From: Pachyseris speciosa
Lineage: Eukaryota; Cnidaria; Anthozoa; Scleractinia; Pachyseridae
DNA length: 64,000 bases
Reading direction: 5' to 3'
NCBI GenBank assembly: GCA_016490735.1
Contig: JAEMWC010001533.1
Location: 1 to 64,000 of the forward strand
Of this stretch, positions 12,401-22,345 are shown one piece after another (positions within the stretch are counted from its first letter, which is position 1; each line of letters begins with the position of its first letter). The translations under genes were made by a program, and so were the position numbers. Under the pieces are notes generated by a model. That model was not told the origin of the DNA. It ran no database searches and saw only the letters and a list, made by a program, of their open reading frames with translations.

Positions 12401-15400
12401 TTCATTAATTATACCCCGAATAATCACAGCTAAAAGGTGATAAACCACATAATTGATCATCTGCCATTTCGTGCCATCCTGTGGTGACATCACCATTCCC
12501 CAATATGTTTGTATGTTTTGGGGAGCCTATACCCAGTTGCATTTTACCTTACTTGATAATGGTAGTCAATAGCACCCATGTTTTGCAGCGCGCGGAAACT
12601 GTTGCATCTTTTCCCGCGCGTAGTTCACGCTTTTAAACAGAGTTTGCTACTGACTGATAAACCCATTTCTGCATGTTTCAACCAGCATCTTCGATGCTAA
12701 ACGTATTTTAGGGTATTTCTCGACTGGTCTCTGCAATAGTTGAAACGAAAAAGCAACGTTTACATAACCACTTACCTGTAAGTACGGTGAAACCTGTAAG
12801 GAAAGAAACAAGAAGTCAACACAGAGAAAATGCTATCGAATTAACTAAATTCATCCACAGCAGTTTATTAAAAATAAAGTCGCAATCAGTGTAAGATGCT
12901 TGAGGTTTAATTATGGTGTGTGTTTGAGATTGAAAAGTATTGTGACCTAACAGCAACCCATAAGGGAATATGAAAAACCATGGGTGGGAGGTTATGAATC
13001 CTTTGACACTGCTCCAAAAGAAATCATATGTCAAGCAGAAGATGCGCGCGATATCTTGTAAACTGAGTTAGCTTTTGAACTGGAAGAAGTTGGAATCCGA
13101 AGTACAGTAAATTTCCAATATAATTGTCTCGTTTCCAATGAAAGAATTGTATTTGAAGAACGCCAAAGGATGATATATGAACTGGGCATTGTTTTATAGG
13201 TGTTTTAATACAGTTCCGCCAATATAAATTAAGTTTTGCCCGCTGACCTGTTTGCCGTACATGCGTATAAGCTGCACGGTTGTGAAGGTATCCGTGGCGC
13301 CAAAACACCCGCCAAATATTCCCGCCAAAAACAGCAAGATGACAAAGATCCGGCTGAGAGGGATGGCTATAATACACATGGCGCTGAGACCAAGAGCTAT
13401 CGTCACCAAAACATTGGGGTTGAAACTGTGGGAGAGAAAACAGAATCTGATGATTAATACCATATGTTAAAGGGGCATTGTCACGCTATTGTACCATCAC
13501 TTTAAAAACTTTAAACTGCCAATGCATCAGTGGACACCTTAAAATAGTGGTCTAGTTTTGCTACCAAAGACTGTAGTACTGCATTGACACCATAAACTCC
13601 TGTATTCCATCAAAGATGACGAGGATGGAAATGGATTGAAATTTTAAAAAACACTTGCCATTTTTTTTCAAAATTTCAAGCTATGCATTGAAAAATCACT
13701 AAAAAAATGATTATGGTTAACTCTCCCTGCTAAAATTTTATTGGAATTCATCTTGCTGATTCTGTAGGAGCATTTTCTGCACGATAACAGGTAAAAGGCA
13801 GTAATTTTGGCAGAATTGAACCAAAAACAGCAAAAATCCCGGTGACAGTGCTCCTTTAAGAGTCGTGTAAGGCTTCCAACTACGTTTTGACCACAGTAAT
13901 CCATCTAGAGAGCTTAATTTTGCGTTGCTTTGAAATGTCGTGATCAACATTTTTGAAAAATTAGCGGGTGCACTTGAACCCTCTGTGTTTTTATCTCATA
14001 ATTCTGTGTTGGAGGTATACCGCAGATGGGAGGGGACGAAGTCGATTAAAAAAATGTAAACAAGTTCCCTTGATATTTAAAGCCTTCGTGCAGACCTAAG
14101 AATTATCGTTCTGTATAACGTAGTTTTTGTAAAATTCATAAAACCTTGTAAACGTCACGCATAACAACCCTGCTAAAAGTTTATTTGGAAAAATTTCGTT
14201 TCTGATGATTTCATGAAGTAATTGCCGAACGGGGGAAGAAGGCCCCTTAAATCTGCTTTTTTTCTAAAGTAATTCACGCCTCATTTTCCGACCTAAACGT
14301 TGCCTACGAAACAGAAATTTAATCGAATAATTTATGTTTTTTCGCTATCTCGTTGACTTCTTTCTAGTTTATTTATGACGAAAGAAACCCATATAGTGAT
14401 AACTTTACTGCATGTTTACATTGAATACTCTGCCAGAAACGCGCTGAAATAAATAAAAATGTTGTGAATTGAAACTTTAGAAAAAATAATCTTATCACTG
14501 TTTTAGATTGAAATCACCATAAAGATAGTTTTCACTGATTAACAAAATCTATTCAGGTTCGCTTTATGTAGTTATAATAAGTATATAAGCGTGAGACAAT
14601 GCCACATAGCTCGGCTTTATAAAGAAGACTGTTTGCCTTTCTAATCAGTTGAAATAAAATAATACAAAATTTGTTGTTCAGAATGCAAGACATACACCGA
14701 GGACTAATATTGTTGAGATAAACTGATTTGGTTCCACAGTTTTGAATCGATTGTTAATAAACGATAGAGTTGATTGGGCAGGAAATTTGAAAATGAGTAT
14801 TTGAAAAACATTTAGAAATTTTGCAAACACAGACTTTTTTGAATATGATTCAGTAAGAATTGTCTCGCGGTTTGTTTTCCAAAGTGGTCGTGAAGTGGAA
14901 TCATTATTTCTCATTGCATGTCGTTTTTGTTTCTGACAGCAAATTGCTCCAGAAATCGTAAATTTTTAATCAAAACCTCAAGCTTTTTTGAGGAATGAAA
15001 TCTTAATCCTAAAAATGTTTTGGCTTTCTTTTATTTAAATCTTAAACATCTTTTCACGGCCTGAAGCTCGAAAAATTTTCTTTCTACGATTTTCTCTATC
15101 TTTGACTATTATGAACTGGACTAAAATTACCGACATCAGTTGATTATCTGATATTGAAAATAAAAGGTGATAAAATTTATTTTTGGAAAGGAATTTTTAC
15201 GCACTCCATCACAACTTTGATATATATTCGTTAAAGAAAAATATCTGTAAAATTAGTTTTCGTGAAGCTGTTAATTATTTAAAAGTTTAATTCAAGGTCG
15301 CGACACAAATATAAAACCTTTTTGTGTTTTGCGAAGGCTACTTCTTTGCATGCTTTAGATATAATTTAAGCAGTATTCACACCAGTGTTGAATTAACAGA

Positions 15401-16390
15401 GATATAAGAAGCATTCCATTTTGTACATAATATATATGCGTAACCATAATCCATGAAATCCCGGCTGGGCTTTGTTCGCCACAAAAGCCTCTGAACAGAC
15501 AAATTATTTTTCTTCTTTGTGAACTGATTTTGAGAGTAAAATAAATTAAATGCGCTAAAATAAATACTTTGTTACAGCAGCTCATGGTAAAGTATTTGCT
15601 TACTTTGCCGAGTGCACTCGAAAAATATCTCACTGTTTATACCTTTTATCAGACCACACATTTTCCTGCAAAAGCGTTCAATCACATGTTGTTCAGGACA
15701 GATTTTAACAAAACACCAAATACATTTTCCTTCTTTCACGCATACATTCAGTTCAGTCAACACCAGCTGATTAAAAAATGTTTTCTAAAATTCATACAAA
15801 CTTACAAAATTGCCAGAGTTATGGCTTCGTTATTGCGTTTGAAATTCTTTTCAAATGTAACAGCTGAATTACATTAATTTAAAAATTGTGTACTTGGATA
15901 GGACTCGTAGATTTGAGGAGAGTTGGCGACAGTGTAATAAAACTTCTTGAAATCCCGTTCCAGATTGTGACGGATGTATTTCAATTCATTCACCATTACC
16001 TATGGTCTCCCTTTATACATCGCAAGGAAACAAATTTCTTATTACTCACCGATCTACGAGATATCCACCCGATGTAGAACCAAAGACATTGCACAAGTCA
16101 TGAACAAAAAATAACACACTCATCACTGTTATAGACTTCCCAGTCAGGCATTTAAGTTCCAGTAGTGTTGGCCCTAAGATTTCGTCGGACATTCCAAACA
16201 CCATGAAAACTCCGCAGTAGCAGATCGTAGACTTAAGGCTGTTTCTATCCTCGCCAAGTTTTTTCAAGGTAATGAGAAAGCGTTTCCATAGTGGCAGCTC
16301 CTTATCTTTCTCAAACGTTCGGCGTTCGACATCCTCCATGTTGAAAAGTGGCTCGTCTTCGTCGGATGAAGATTCCATACCGACTCTCAT
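6465..16390 (-). CDS. MFSD4/NaGLT1-like major facilitator transporter (multi-exon gene, overview)
   Basis: Eleven minus-strand exons join with consistent phases: 16390-16050, 13425-13248, 12793-12776, 11992-11762, 11224-11107, 10131-9992, 9276-9184, 8959-8879, 7949-7802, 7324-7254 and 6629-6521. They give about 509 codons, close to the roughly 515 residues usual for MFSD4A/MFSD4B. Recognisable family blocks in order are GPTLLELKC (TM1-2), YGKQVSPYLQALHFSYGVGG, a loop with NST sequons, WAYWIVALVH, FGAYVYSYAVKG, GRFVSIPVAM, LFMSSVFPTSIALAEYYIDLTG and ALGELILPLVVG. This is a 12-TM plasma-membrane solute carrier; sodium-coupled glucose or other solute uptake is inferred from the family, and the substrate is not readable. 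A head-to-tail paralogue follows at 2186-2489. The end is uncertain: reading past the last donor gives a stop at 6465-6467, but splicing to an unseen last exon is equally possible. Confidence 0.88.
6521..6629 (-). CDS. Transporter exon 11 (TM12, C-terminal part)
   Basis: Acceptor ATCTAAAG; encodes VFERLGPVSFLAIAFCAC, FMALMIFILL and RSAEKSET. The donor-like ACGG^GTGAGT is strong, implying a further short coding exon that I did not find. If it is not used, translation continues 18 codons to TAA at 6467-6465. Confidence 0.8.
6804..7066. mobile_element. MITE-like element with clustered CCAAT boxes (intronic)
   Basis: Begins TTCTCAATTAAGTGTCGTAA and ends near ATGCTCAACTGAAAACC, an imperfect inverted pair. 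Inside are five CCAAT/ATTGG motifs (near 6849, 6881, 6952, 6975, 7003) and one GCGCGGGAAAA. It lies between transporter exons 10 and 11. Boundaries are approximate. Confidence 0.6.
7254..7324 (-). CDS. Transporter exon 10 (TM11)
   Basis: Acceptor TTTTTCTCAG; encodes (G)APVTSVMIVSAALGEL then ILPLVVGQ, the family GE-x-x-x-P block. Donor CAG^GTAAGC, phase 0. Confidence 0.87.
7802..7949 (-). CDS. Transporter exon 9 (TM9-10)
   Basis: Acceptor TTTTCAG; encodes VGCISSILFMLIFEKSEP, ALWLGTSGAGLFMSS and VFPTSIALAEYYIDLTG. The MSS-x-(F/Y)PT...AE.YI..TG signature is among the most diagnostic in the family. Donor ACAG^GTGAAG, phase 1. Confidence 0.9.
8879..8959 (-). CDS. Transporter exon 8
   Basis: Acceptor ATATCCAG, donor TTG^GTAAGA, 81 nt, phase 0/0. 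Encodes GSLSVGRFVSIPVAM then YVKPPTMLMINL, matching the family GR-x-x-(A/S)IP block. Confidence 0.87.
9184..9276 (-). CDS. Transporter exon 7
   Basis: Acceptor ATTTCAG, donor TGG^GTGAGT, 93 nt, phase 0/0. Encodes ATFGAYVYSYAVKG then AVHIKPSHAAYLNSLFW, the FG(A/G)(Y/W)(V/I)-SYAV block typical of the MFSD4 family. Confidence 0.87.
9992..10131 (-). CDS. Transporter exon 6 (central loop, TM7 start)
   Basis: Acceptor CCTTTTAG; reads YNHHMVTLYLNGNPPW, KVFGDDQKPR and then VVLVTVLTSLILLLYDGLM. Donor GATG^GTATGT, phase 0. The start of the second six-helix bundle falls here. Confidence 0.83.
10162..10553. mobile_element. 392-bp TA-flanked inverted-repeat element (intronic MITE)
   Basis: Two arms of about 190 bp are reverse complements, from GAGTACTAAAGTG to CACTTTAGCACTC, with the best match around ATGCTCTGCTGACTCCATAC. 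A TA dinucleotide flanks each end (10160-10161 and 10554-10555), as for Tc1/mariner-type insertions. It lies between transporter exons 5 and 6. Confidence 0.78.
10847..10945. repeat. Hairpin repeat, ~45-bp arms
   Basis: ATGTATATGAAATAAATCAT and its imperfect complement flank a short loop, with TTGCGGAAATGAAATCA pairing in the middle. Probably a small MITE in the transporter intron. Confidence 0.65.
11107..11224 (-). CDS. Transporter exon 5 (TM plus cytosolic loop)
   Basis: Acceptor TTTTTGCAG; reads LPVIFGLLWLMFTRK and then a charged central loop LAKITGTLKKYEYEMYDEQR with LNNPG. Donor CCTG^GTGGGT, phase 1; the next exon supplies GT to complete Gly. Confidence 0.84.
11762..11992 (-). CDS. Transporter exon 4 (long extracellular loop)
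   Basis: Acceptor TTTCCAG; the exon reads ALHFSYGVGGFISPLVARPF, then a polar loop with two NST sequons (likely glycosylation sites) and HVRWAYWIVALVH. Donor CAT^GTGAGT, phase 0. Length is 231 nt, 77 codons. Confidence 0.86.
12145..12374. mobile_element. MITE with GGGCCCGTTTCTC termini (intronic)
   Basis: The left end GGGGCCCGTTTCTCAAAGAT and the right end (GAGAAACGGGTCCC, preceded by CGGGCCCGTTAAG) are inverted repeats about 38 bp long. The element is about 230 bp and lies between transporter exons 3 and 4. Confidence 0.75.
12776..12793 (-). CDS. Transporter exon 3, an 18-nt microexon
   Basis: Exactly 18 nt between CTTACAG and GTAAGT signals, encoding VSPYLQ in phase 0/0. It bridges ...MYGKQ and ALHFSYGVGG. 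Family members carry an uninterrupted GK-x-x-GP-x-x-Q-x-LHF type block here, so the six residues are needed and the microexon is very likely real. Confidence 0.8.
13248..13425 (-). CDS. Transporter exon 2 (TM3-4)
   Basis: The acceptor CCCACAG (AG at 13427-13426) is preceded by a pyrimidine tract. The exon reads FNPNVLVTIALGLSAM, then a hydrophobic stretch IIAIPLSRIFVILLFLAGIF and GCFGATDTFTTVQLIRMYGKQ. The donor CAG^GTCAGC leaves phase 0 for the microexon. Confidence 0.88.
13426..16049 (-). other. Transporter intron 1
   Basis: 2.6-kb AT-rich intron. Apart from the MITE at 13467-13859 I see no exon, RNA gene or tandem repeat in it. Confidence 0.7.
13467..13859. mobile_element. MITE with TTAAAGG(A/G)GCA termini (intronic)
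   Basis: TTAAAGGGGCATTGTCACG at the left and its complement GGTGACAGTGCTCCTTTAA at the right bound about 390 bp inside the first intron of the transporter. A half-end of the same type occurs near 60465. Confidence 0.65.
16050..16390 (-). CDS. Transporter exon 1 (start, acidic N-terminus, TM1-2)
   Basis: Starts at ATG 16390 (MRVGMESSSDEDEP) or four codons later at the second Met. A cytosolic acidic head is followed by STICYCGVFMVFGM, GPTLLELKC and SVLFFVHDLCNVFGSTSGG. The donor is ATCG^GTGAGT with GT at 16049-16048, leaving phase 2 (CG), which completes Arg with T from exon 2. Confidence 0.88.
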
Positions 16391-17940
16391 GATGGCAAAG
16401 TTTCTTGTCAGTTGGTGAAACTTTCAGTTTACAAGCTATCAACGAGTTTTTTTGGGTAGAGGAAACTCCTTGAAGTATTCCCCTTGATAACGTACTCTAG
16501 TCCTCGAAAGTGCGTTAAAAATGCTCGAGGCACATTAAAATTAACTAAATTCGACCTTGTTGATGAGTTCGAATGAAGAACCAAACTTCAAGCTGGTGAA
16601 AATACTTCGAAGTTTTTCCCTCAGTTTCCGTAGGGATATTTATGCCTTTAAAAATCACACAACTTCGAATTTTTCCAACATCTTAAGAAACATTCAAAGC
16701 TCAGTAAACCGGTGAAATTCAATGAGGTATTCGCTCACTTCCAAATAACTCCAAAATTCAGAGAAAACAGTCCGTCTTGTGTTAAACCATTTCTCTCAGA
16801 AAGATGTCTTTTAACAACTGTATCCGGCTTTGGAAAGTTATTTTTTCTTGTCTTTAAACCAAGGCACTGAAGTTATTTCCGCTCCGCGTTAGCGCGTAGC
16901 CTTGAACTCCATCACACCCTTGCAAAACATTCGAAATTTTTGTAAACTGTGATTGTAATTTGACACCTGCCGGAAAAACCGCTTTTATTTTCTCGTAATT
17001 TATTCAGTGCGGCTTTGAAAGAATTGTTTGATTAAATCTTCTATTTAGTGAGCCAATGAAATAGAAACTTGCTCGATAAAGTCTCAATTATATTACGGCG
17101 GGTTGTTAAACGAAATCTCTCCAATTATAGCAACATGTTCAAAATTTCATTAAATCAAATACGAAGTGACATTTGGTTAAACCAGTTTTCACGTAACATT
17201 CTATTTTAATTAAGCTCTTAAGTTTCACTCCATTGTACTAAAATCAACCAATTTCTAGCTGTATTTCTAAATGATTTAGCGGTGTGTTCTTTCAACCAAA
17301 GGGCGTATTAGACGTAATAGGCATGATATTTTGTTTCAGTATTTTCTCATTACCTTGTAAATATATCCCGTAATTTTAATAGTGCAAATCTTAACGACCC
17401 AGCTCGTATTTCTTAATTTAAGCTGGCTGACAGCATTATACAAATTTCCGCTAAGCAAATCGTTTGCTTTATTAGGACATTTTCCTTCCCTGAAATTTCA
17501 TCATCTTCTGCGCACGCCAGCGGTTTGTTTCGGTTAAATGCCTGTTCAGAAGGATTTAACCGCCTCTGGAATTATGATTAAATTGTGAGAAAATCAAGTT
17601 TACTTGGCTAAATGCCACTTCAAACTTTCGTACTGAGTTCAAGTGGTGGTTACGCGCCAAGACGTTTTTCCCCCTCGGACTGCGTGACTTCGTCCCCTGA
17701 GGCCGCCATCTTGAAAGGTAGCTACCGAGGGCTCATGGGATACTAAATGATACATTTTTTGGTTCATTTCTATTTAGAATAGGGAATAGTTTGCAAGAGT
17801 GGTGCACACGATGCGGCATGAAAATTTAGGTCACTTACAGCTCCCTTAATGGCCCACAAATTCCAACCGGCTGAATTTCGTGTCCTAGCAACATGTCCTC
17901 AGTTTCTGTCCCGCCCTATGTTCCATTCTTCATACGCTTC
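16391..17940. other. Upstream flank of the transporter, no gene seen
   Basis: Must contain the transporter promoter and any 5' UTR exon, but no clear TATA box or initiator stands out. No supported coding frame. Confidence 0.5.
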
Positions 17941-17943
17941 TGC

Positions 17944-18054
17944 GGAGACCCAGGGGCAGATAGTCGGGATGGGACTAAGAATTCAAGGTTTCGCTTGTCC
18001 CAATTTTGCCCGTAAATTCTTCGTCCCATCCCGACTATCCGCCCCTGGGTCTCC
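17944..18054. mobile_element. ~110-bp MITE with GGAGACCCAGGGGC termini
   Basis: GGAGACCCAGGGGCAGATAG at the left is mirrored by CTATCCGCCCCTGGGTCTCC at the right; arms extend to about 36 bp with two or three mismatches. Confidence 0.8.
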
Positions 18055-18127
18055 GAGGATGCATGTTTCCTAATATGTGTAGACTTTAAGTTACCTATGT
18101 TTGGAGAGAGAATTTGGTTTATCAACG

Positions 18128-18258
18128 GAGTTGATAATGTAAATTGACCACCGTGAAAAGATTAAAAATGCTGCCGTTTCGAGCTCTGACGAAGGGCTAA
18201 CGCTCGAAACGTCAGCTTTTAAAATATTTTTATGGTGGTCAATTTACATTATCAACCT
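18128..18258. repeat. Inverted-repeat unit enclosing a hammerhead-like motif
   Basis: TAATGTAAATTGACCACC at the left and GGTGGTCAATTTACATTA at the right flank the motif at 18181-18217. This resembles terminal sequence of Penelope-like retroelements, though no reverse transcriptase is present. Confidence 0.6.
18181..18217 (+). ncRNA. Hammerhead ribozyme-like motif 1
   Basis: Order matches a type I hammerhead: GAGCT (stem I 5'), CTGACGA, then A, stem II GGGC-TAAC-GCTC, GAAA, CGTC (cleavage triplet GUC) and AGCTT (stem I 3'). GAGCT pairs with AGCTT over 5 bp including one G-U. ACGT forms a palindromic two-pair stem III, which suggests dimer action as described for Penelope-like elements. One extra base after CTGACGA departs from the textbook core. 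Confidence 0.5.
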
Positions 18259-18358
18259 AATACCTCATGTTTTATACTTGTTTTCATTATTATTCAAATA
18301 ATAGTTAATCCTTGTAATATGAAACTCTGTATACAGTTAAAATTCAAATTGTAACGAA

Positions 18359-18408
18359 CATTTGCAACTGAAGATGGCATAAGTATGTCGAAACATGTCT
18401 CAAATTCT
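18359..18408 (+). ncRNA. Hammerhead ribozyme-like motif 2
   Basis: ATTTG (stem I) is followed by CTGAAGA, one extra T, stem II GGCAT-AAGT-ATGTC, GAAA, palindromic ACATGT, the triplet GTC, then CAAAT which pairs with ATTTG. Same strand and same deviation as motif 1, about 180 bp away. Confidence 0.48.
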
Positions 18409-18562
18409 CGTGTTTCACTCTCCCACCGACGCGGCACCATTGTTTCTTTACTATCTTTGGAGAGCTAATTTAGGCAGGGAATTTGGGAAACTCGAAAGTT
18501 CTTAACTTTTCAGCTAAATTACCCCAAGAGACCAGCACGTGTTAGCTTAAAAACGTGTTTTT

Positions 18563-18960
18563 TTAAGGTGGCTCAAAATGGTTTCGTTATTCCTTGATGG
18601 ATCGATGCTCCCACAAATTTTAAATTGTTCTCTTGAACATAGTATCAAAAAATTTCCCAATCATTTCTCAACAATTTGCGATCAATATTTTGACATATAA
18701 GGTTACCATAGCAACAGTACAGCCTCTTAGAAACACCCTAAAGTTTGGCTTTGTGCCTATAACTCAAAAAACGAGTCCGGTGATCCCCAATTTTCATTAT
18801 TGAATTCCAATATGCACATAAAGATTCATCTTTCCGCAAAGTTTAAAAAAAATCTGTACATGGGGTTCAGAGCCACCTTAATTTTTCGATGATTGTGGGA
18901 GTATCGATCCATCAAAGAGTTGGTGTTTAAAAATAACGAAACCGTTTTGAGCCACCTTAA
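18563..18960. mobile_element. ~400-bp foldback element, TTAAGGTGGCTCAAAA termini
   Basis: TTAAGGTGGCTCAAAATGG at the left and CCGTTTTGAGCCACCTTAA at the right are inverted; arms also share TGATGGATCGAT and CTCCCACAA. No coding frame inside. Confidence 0.82.
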
Positions 18961-20856
18961 AAGGCCAATTTTGTTCGGCCCTGATGTGAAGATCAAATCT
19001 CCATACCCCTTTTTAGTTGAGCTATGACCCATTTTTAGTACAGTGTTTTACTTCTTCTCTCTGTTTGACAGGCAGCAGTCCCTAAAACCAAAACTCATAG
19101 TTTCTTCCGTGCTTTTTTTTCTGCTCGCTTCCGTCTCGCAAGGCTAACCTCGCCTTGCTAATGTTGATGGGTCTCATTGCAGACTCTCCAGAAAAGAACG
19201 GAAGCAGACTATGTTTCTAAAGTCACTGTCCTGATTTACTTCGATATATGCCAATTTCTATGAGAATTGAACAACACATATCGTAAACGAAGTGAGACAG
19301 TAGATATTTTGCCTGTATATAATTAAATTTCATCTTAACATTTCCACACCAGTTATGTTTCCATTCTAATTCGTAACGGCTATTACGGACCGGAAGTAAA
19401 ATTGCGTAAGCCTACGATGACAACAATTTTATTATTAGGTTAAGTTGTTTTCGTTGTTTAAATTCAATTAACTAAAACTTATTTTTGCCTAAAAGATTAC
19501 TTTCTAAGTATGGGCCATTAGGAAGTTTACGCTTTCGGAAATTCACAGGCTTGTCTTGTTGTTCTGTGATTTTTAGTTTGCTGAAATAAAATTTTCAAAG
19601 CTGTCACTATTCAAATGATGTCCACTAGCTTATATTTTTCGCTAAGAGCTCAGGTCTACCCTGTCGATGAAATCCGAAAGCGTGAGAATTAAAGTGCTCT
19701 TATTATAATTAACAACTGATTAGATTATGAGCTCGAGATTTCCATCGCGCTATAAAGTGCGCCCTCATCAGCTATCATGCGATAGAAATCGAAAGGGAAA
19801 AATGTAATTGTTTTAGTGTAAATCTACTAGTCGTTCAACACTAAACAAGTAATTTATCTAATTCCTCCTCGCAGACACTTCAAAACGCGAAGAAGCGACC
19901 ACCATTTTGTTGACAACCGCTACTCAATGTCTATCACAGAATAGATAGCGAGTAGCGTAGCCAAAGATAAGTAAATTTGTTCAGCTTAATCAATGCAAAC
20001 AACCACGACAAGTAATTAGATTGTCGTGTGAGAAAAAACACCAAATTTGGTAATCACTGGAAGAGCTCATGAATTTATTGCTCATTTTAAAGAAAAAATT
20101 GGAAGGCTGTTTCAGCGGTTATTTTTATAGTAGTTTCAAATTACTTCCGTGTTGGTTGTAGCTCCCATTGTCATGACAACGTGAAAACACTGCAGATTGC
20201 TTCCATTTATATTTTCAAAACGTTATTTCTAACAGTGACAGACTCAGTGATGTTTTTCATGGAAAACAGAACAAGTGAAGGGAGCGAAAAAAAAGCATTT
20301 AATCTTTGTCCAAAAACGTTCTCCACTAATTTTGCGCTTGCAAAGTAACGGTAATAAGATGTTGTAATTAGCATATTTTTTATGAACCAACCCGGACATG
20401 TCAAGAAACCCACCACTTTAAAATGGGCACTTTATTTGAATTTCAATCACCTAGACAGCGTCATTTGACTCAGAAATGGTTTGTTCGCCCTCATAAGCAG
20501 AAGCCTGTGACAGCAACGAAAATGGGAAGGCAGAAAATGTGATTGTACGGAGAGGGAAGTGACAGCTCCAAAAGTAACTTGATTGTTCTGTCGCACTTCT
20601 TTATTTCCGTGACACAATGAAATTAGCTTTTTATAAACCAAGGAAGTATTAACTCCTTCCCTTACCTAAATACAAAACTACGGAAGACTTTGAAGAGATC
20701 TTGTCTGCTGCTTGAATAAGCGAAACAGTATTACCACAAAGCTTGTCTCCCGATCTATACACGTAATAACGGAACATTGCTTCTTAAATAATGTTCCGCT
20801 TCGAAGATACCACAGGGCAACAAATATCGAAGTCGGACTTTGTGGGAAATATGAAC
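18961..20856. other. No gene seen
   Basis: AT-rich sequence without supported exons, tandem repeats or RNA genes. Confidence 0.5.
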
Positions 20857-21371
20857 AATAGGCCTTATCACGGTTTCAGACGCCATCGTGGCGAGTAGGC
20901 AAATGGAACACAATTCACAGTGTTTGTATGCAATTCCGTTGTCAAAAAAATTGCGTGAAGTGCCTCTTTCTTAGCAAAAAATATGTTGCTAGTTAATAGT
21001 ACTAGGCAAAGGGTTTCACTGACAAAATGTAAGGGAATTAGCCTTGCCAGAAAACGTTCTCTGGGGTTTTGAATTGTCCATACATTCGTCTGTTATTTTT
21101 TCCCGGGAATTTTTCAGCCCGCGGCAAAACATTACAGACGAATGTATGGAAAAATTAAAAAAGCCAGATAATTTTTTCTGGTATGGCTAAATCCCTTAAA
21201 TTTTGCCAGTGGAACCCTTTGCCTAGTACTATTAATTAGCAACATATTTTTTGCTGAGAAACAAGCGCTTCACGCATTTTTTTTGAGAACGGAATTGCAT
21301 ACAAACACTGTGAATTGTGTTCCATTTGTCTACCCGCCAAGATGGCGTCTGAAACCGTGATAAGGCCTATT
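20857..21371. mobile_element. 515-bp foldback element with ~230-bp arms
   Basis: AATAGGCCTTATCACGGTTT at the left is mirrored by the right end. The arms stay alignable through CACAGTGTTTGTATGCAATT to TAGTACTAGGCAAAGGGTT, and the centre holds CATACATTCGTCTGT with its complement. Nearly the whole element can fold into one hairpin. Confidence 0.85.
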
Positions 21372-22184
21372 TTATTCTGACTGTTATATTGTAGACCAAT
21401 ATCAAGTTGTTCCGCACAGCTCTGTGGTTTTCCACTGTCAACCCTACCGGTTGACAAATCGCCGTGATAACCTCTAAAGGTAGGTAAAGTAAATTTCATA
21501 TTATAGCTCGCATGAAGGAAAAACCAATAGGAAAGATTTGAAGATACCCAACTCATGTTAAACCAAGTTTTTTATAATGATAATTTACGCATGAATTATC
21601 GCATAAGTGGTTAGTTTTTGCTAACGATAACATAGATATGTATGTATTCTTATGAAAAAAATCCTTCTTCGTCCACTTAGGATTTTATCTCAGGCCAACA
21701 GCCCCGCTTTCTGAAAATATCGAAGCGGGACCCTCCGCTACAGATCCTGTGTTATTAAATATTAGAGTTTTATTGTAGAATAAAAGCTTGTTAACCTTTT
21801 CAACTGAAATAAACAATGTATTTAATTCCATTACGTGAATCACCGACACACAAATTCAAGTTGCAGCGAGCTATTGTCGTTGGAAAATAAAAGTAATCGA
21901 GAGACTCACGTTTTTTTTGTTCGAAAACTGAGTGTCTAAATACCAGTCTTGTTTCAATTTTGATGGTAAGTGGCTTAAATTACAAAGAGATAACGCTTCA
22001 GCTTTAATTATTCGTTTTACTGAATACTTGACCAAAGGCAAAACGTGAGGCATCAAACATTCTGAAATTACATGTGACAACAAACATGTGACAAGTGACA
22101 AGTGAAAAGCTAGTGATCAGGTGTACTGCATTACAAGGGGGTTACTAATTTTAAGTCAGTGGATGAGATCCTTTGCTTTGAATA

Positions 22185-22345
22185 TTCTTATTACGATACT
22201 GAGCAGTACTTTCCCTGTAGTTTTGTTTATTATGCTGTACAAAATGATTCTAACTTTTGAGTTTCCTAATGGAATTTGGAAGTGTAACCCGGCGTTCAAA
22301 TGAAAGGTTTTAAGTAGTACTTTCTCATAAACCAATTTCTTAATC
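22185..22345. repeat. 106-bp minisatellite, locus B (one and a half decayed monomers, inverted)
   Basis: TACTGAGCAGTACTTTCCCT then TTTATTATGCTGTACAA and TCTAACTTTTGAG match the complement of the locus A monomer. Confidence 0.75.

Noticed and set aside
12595..12625. Palindromic GCGCGCGG / CCCGCGCG pair as a promoter
   Set aside because: Inside an intron and without other promoter signs; probably a fragment of a dispersed repeat.
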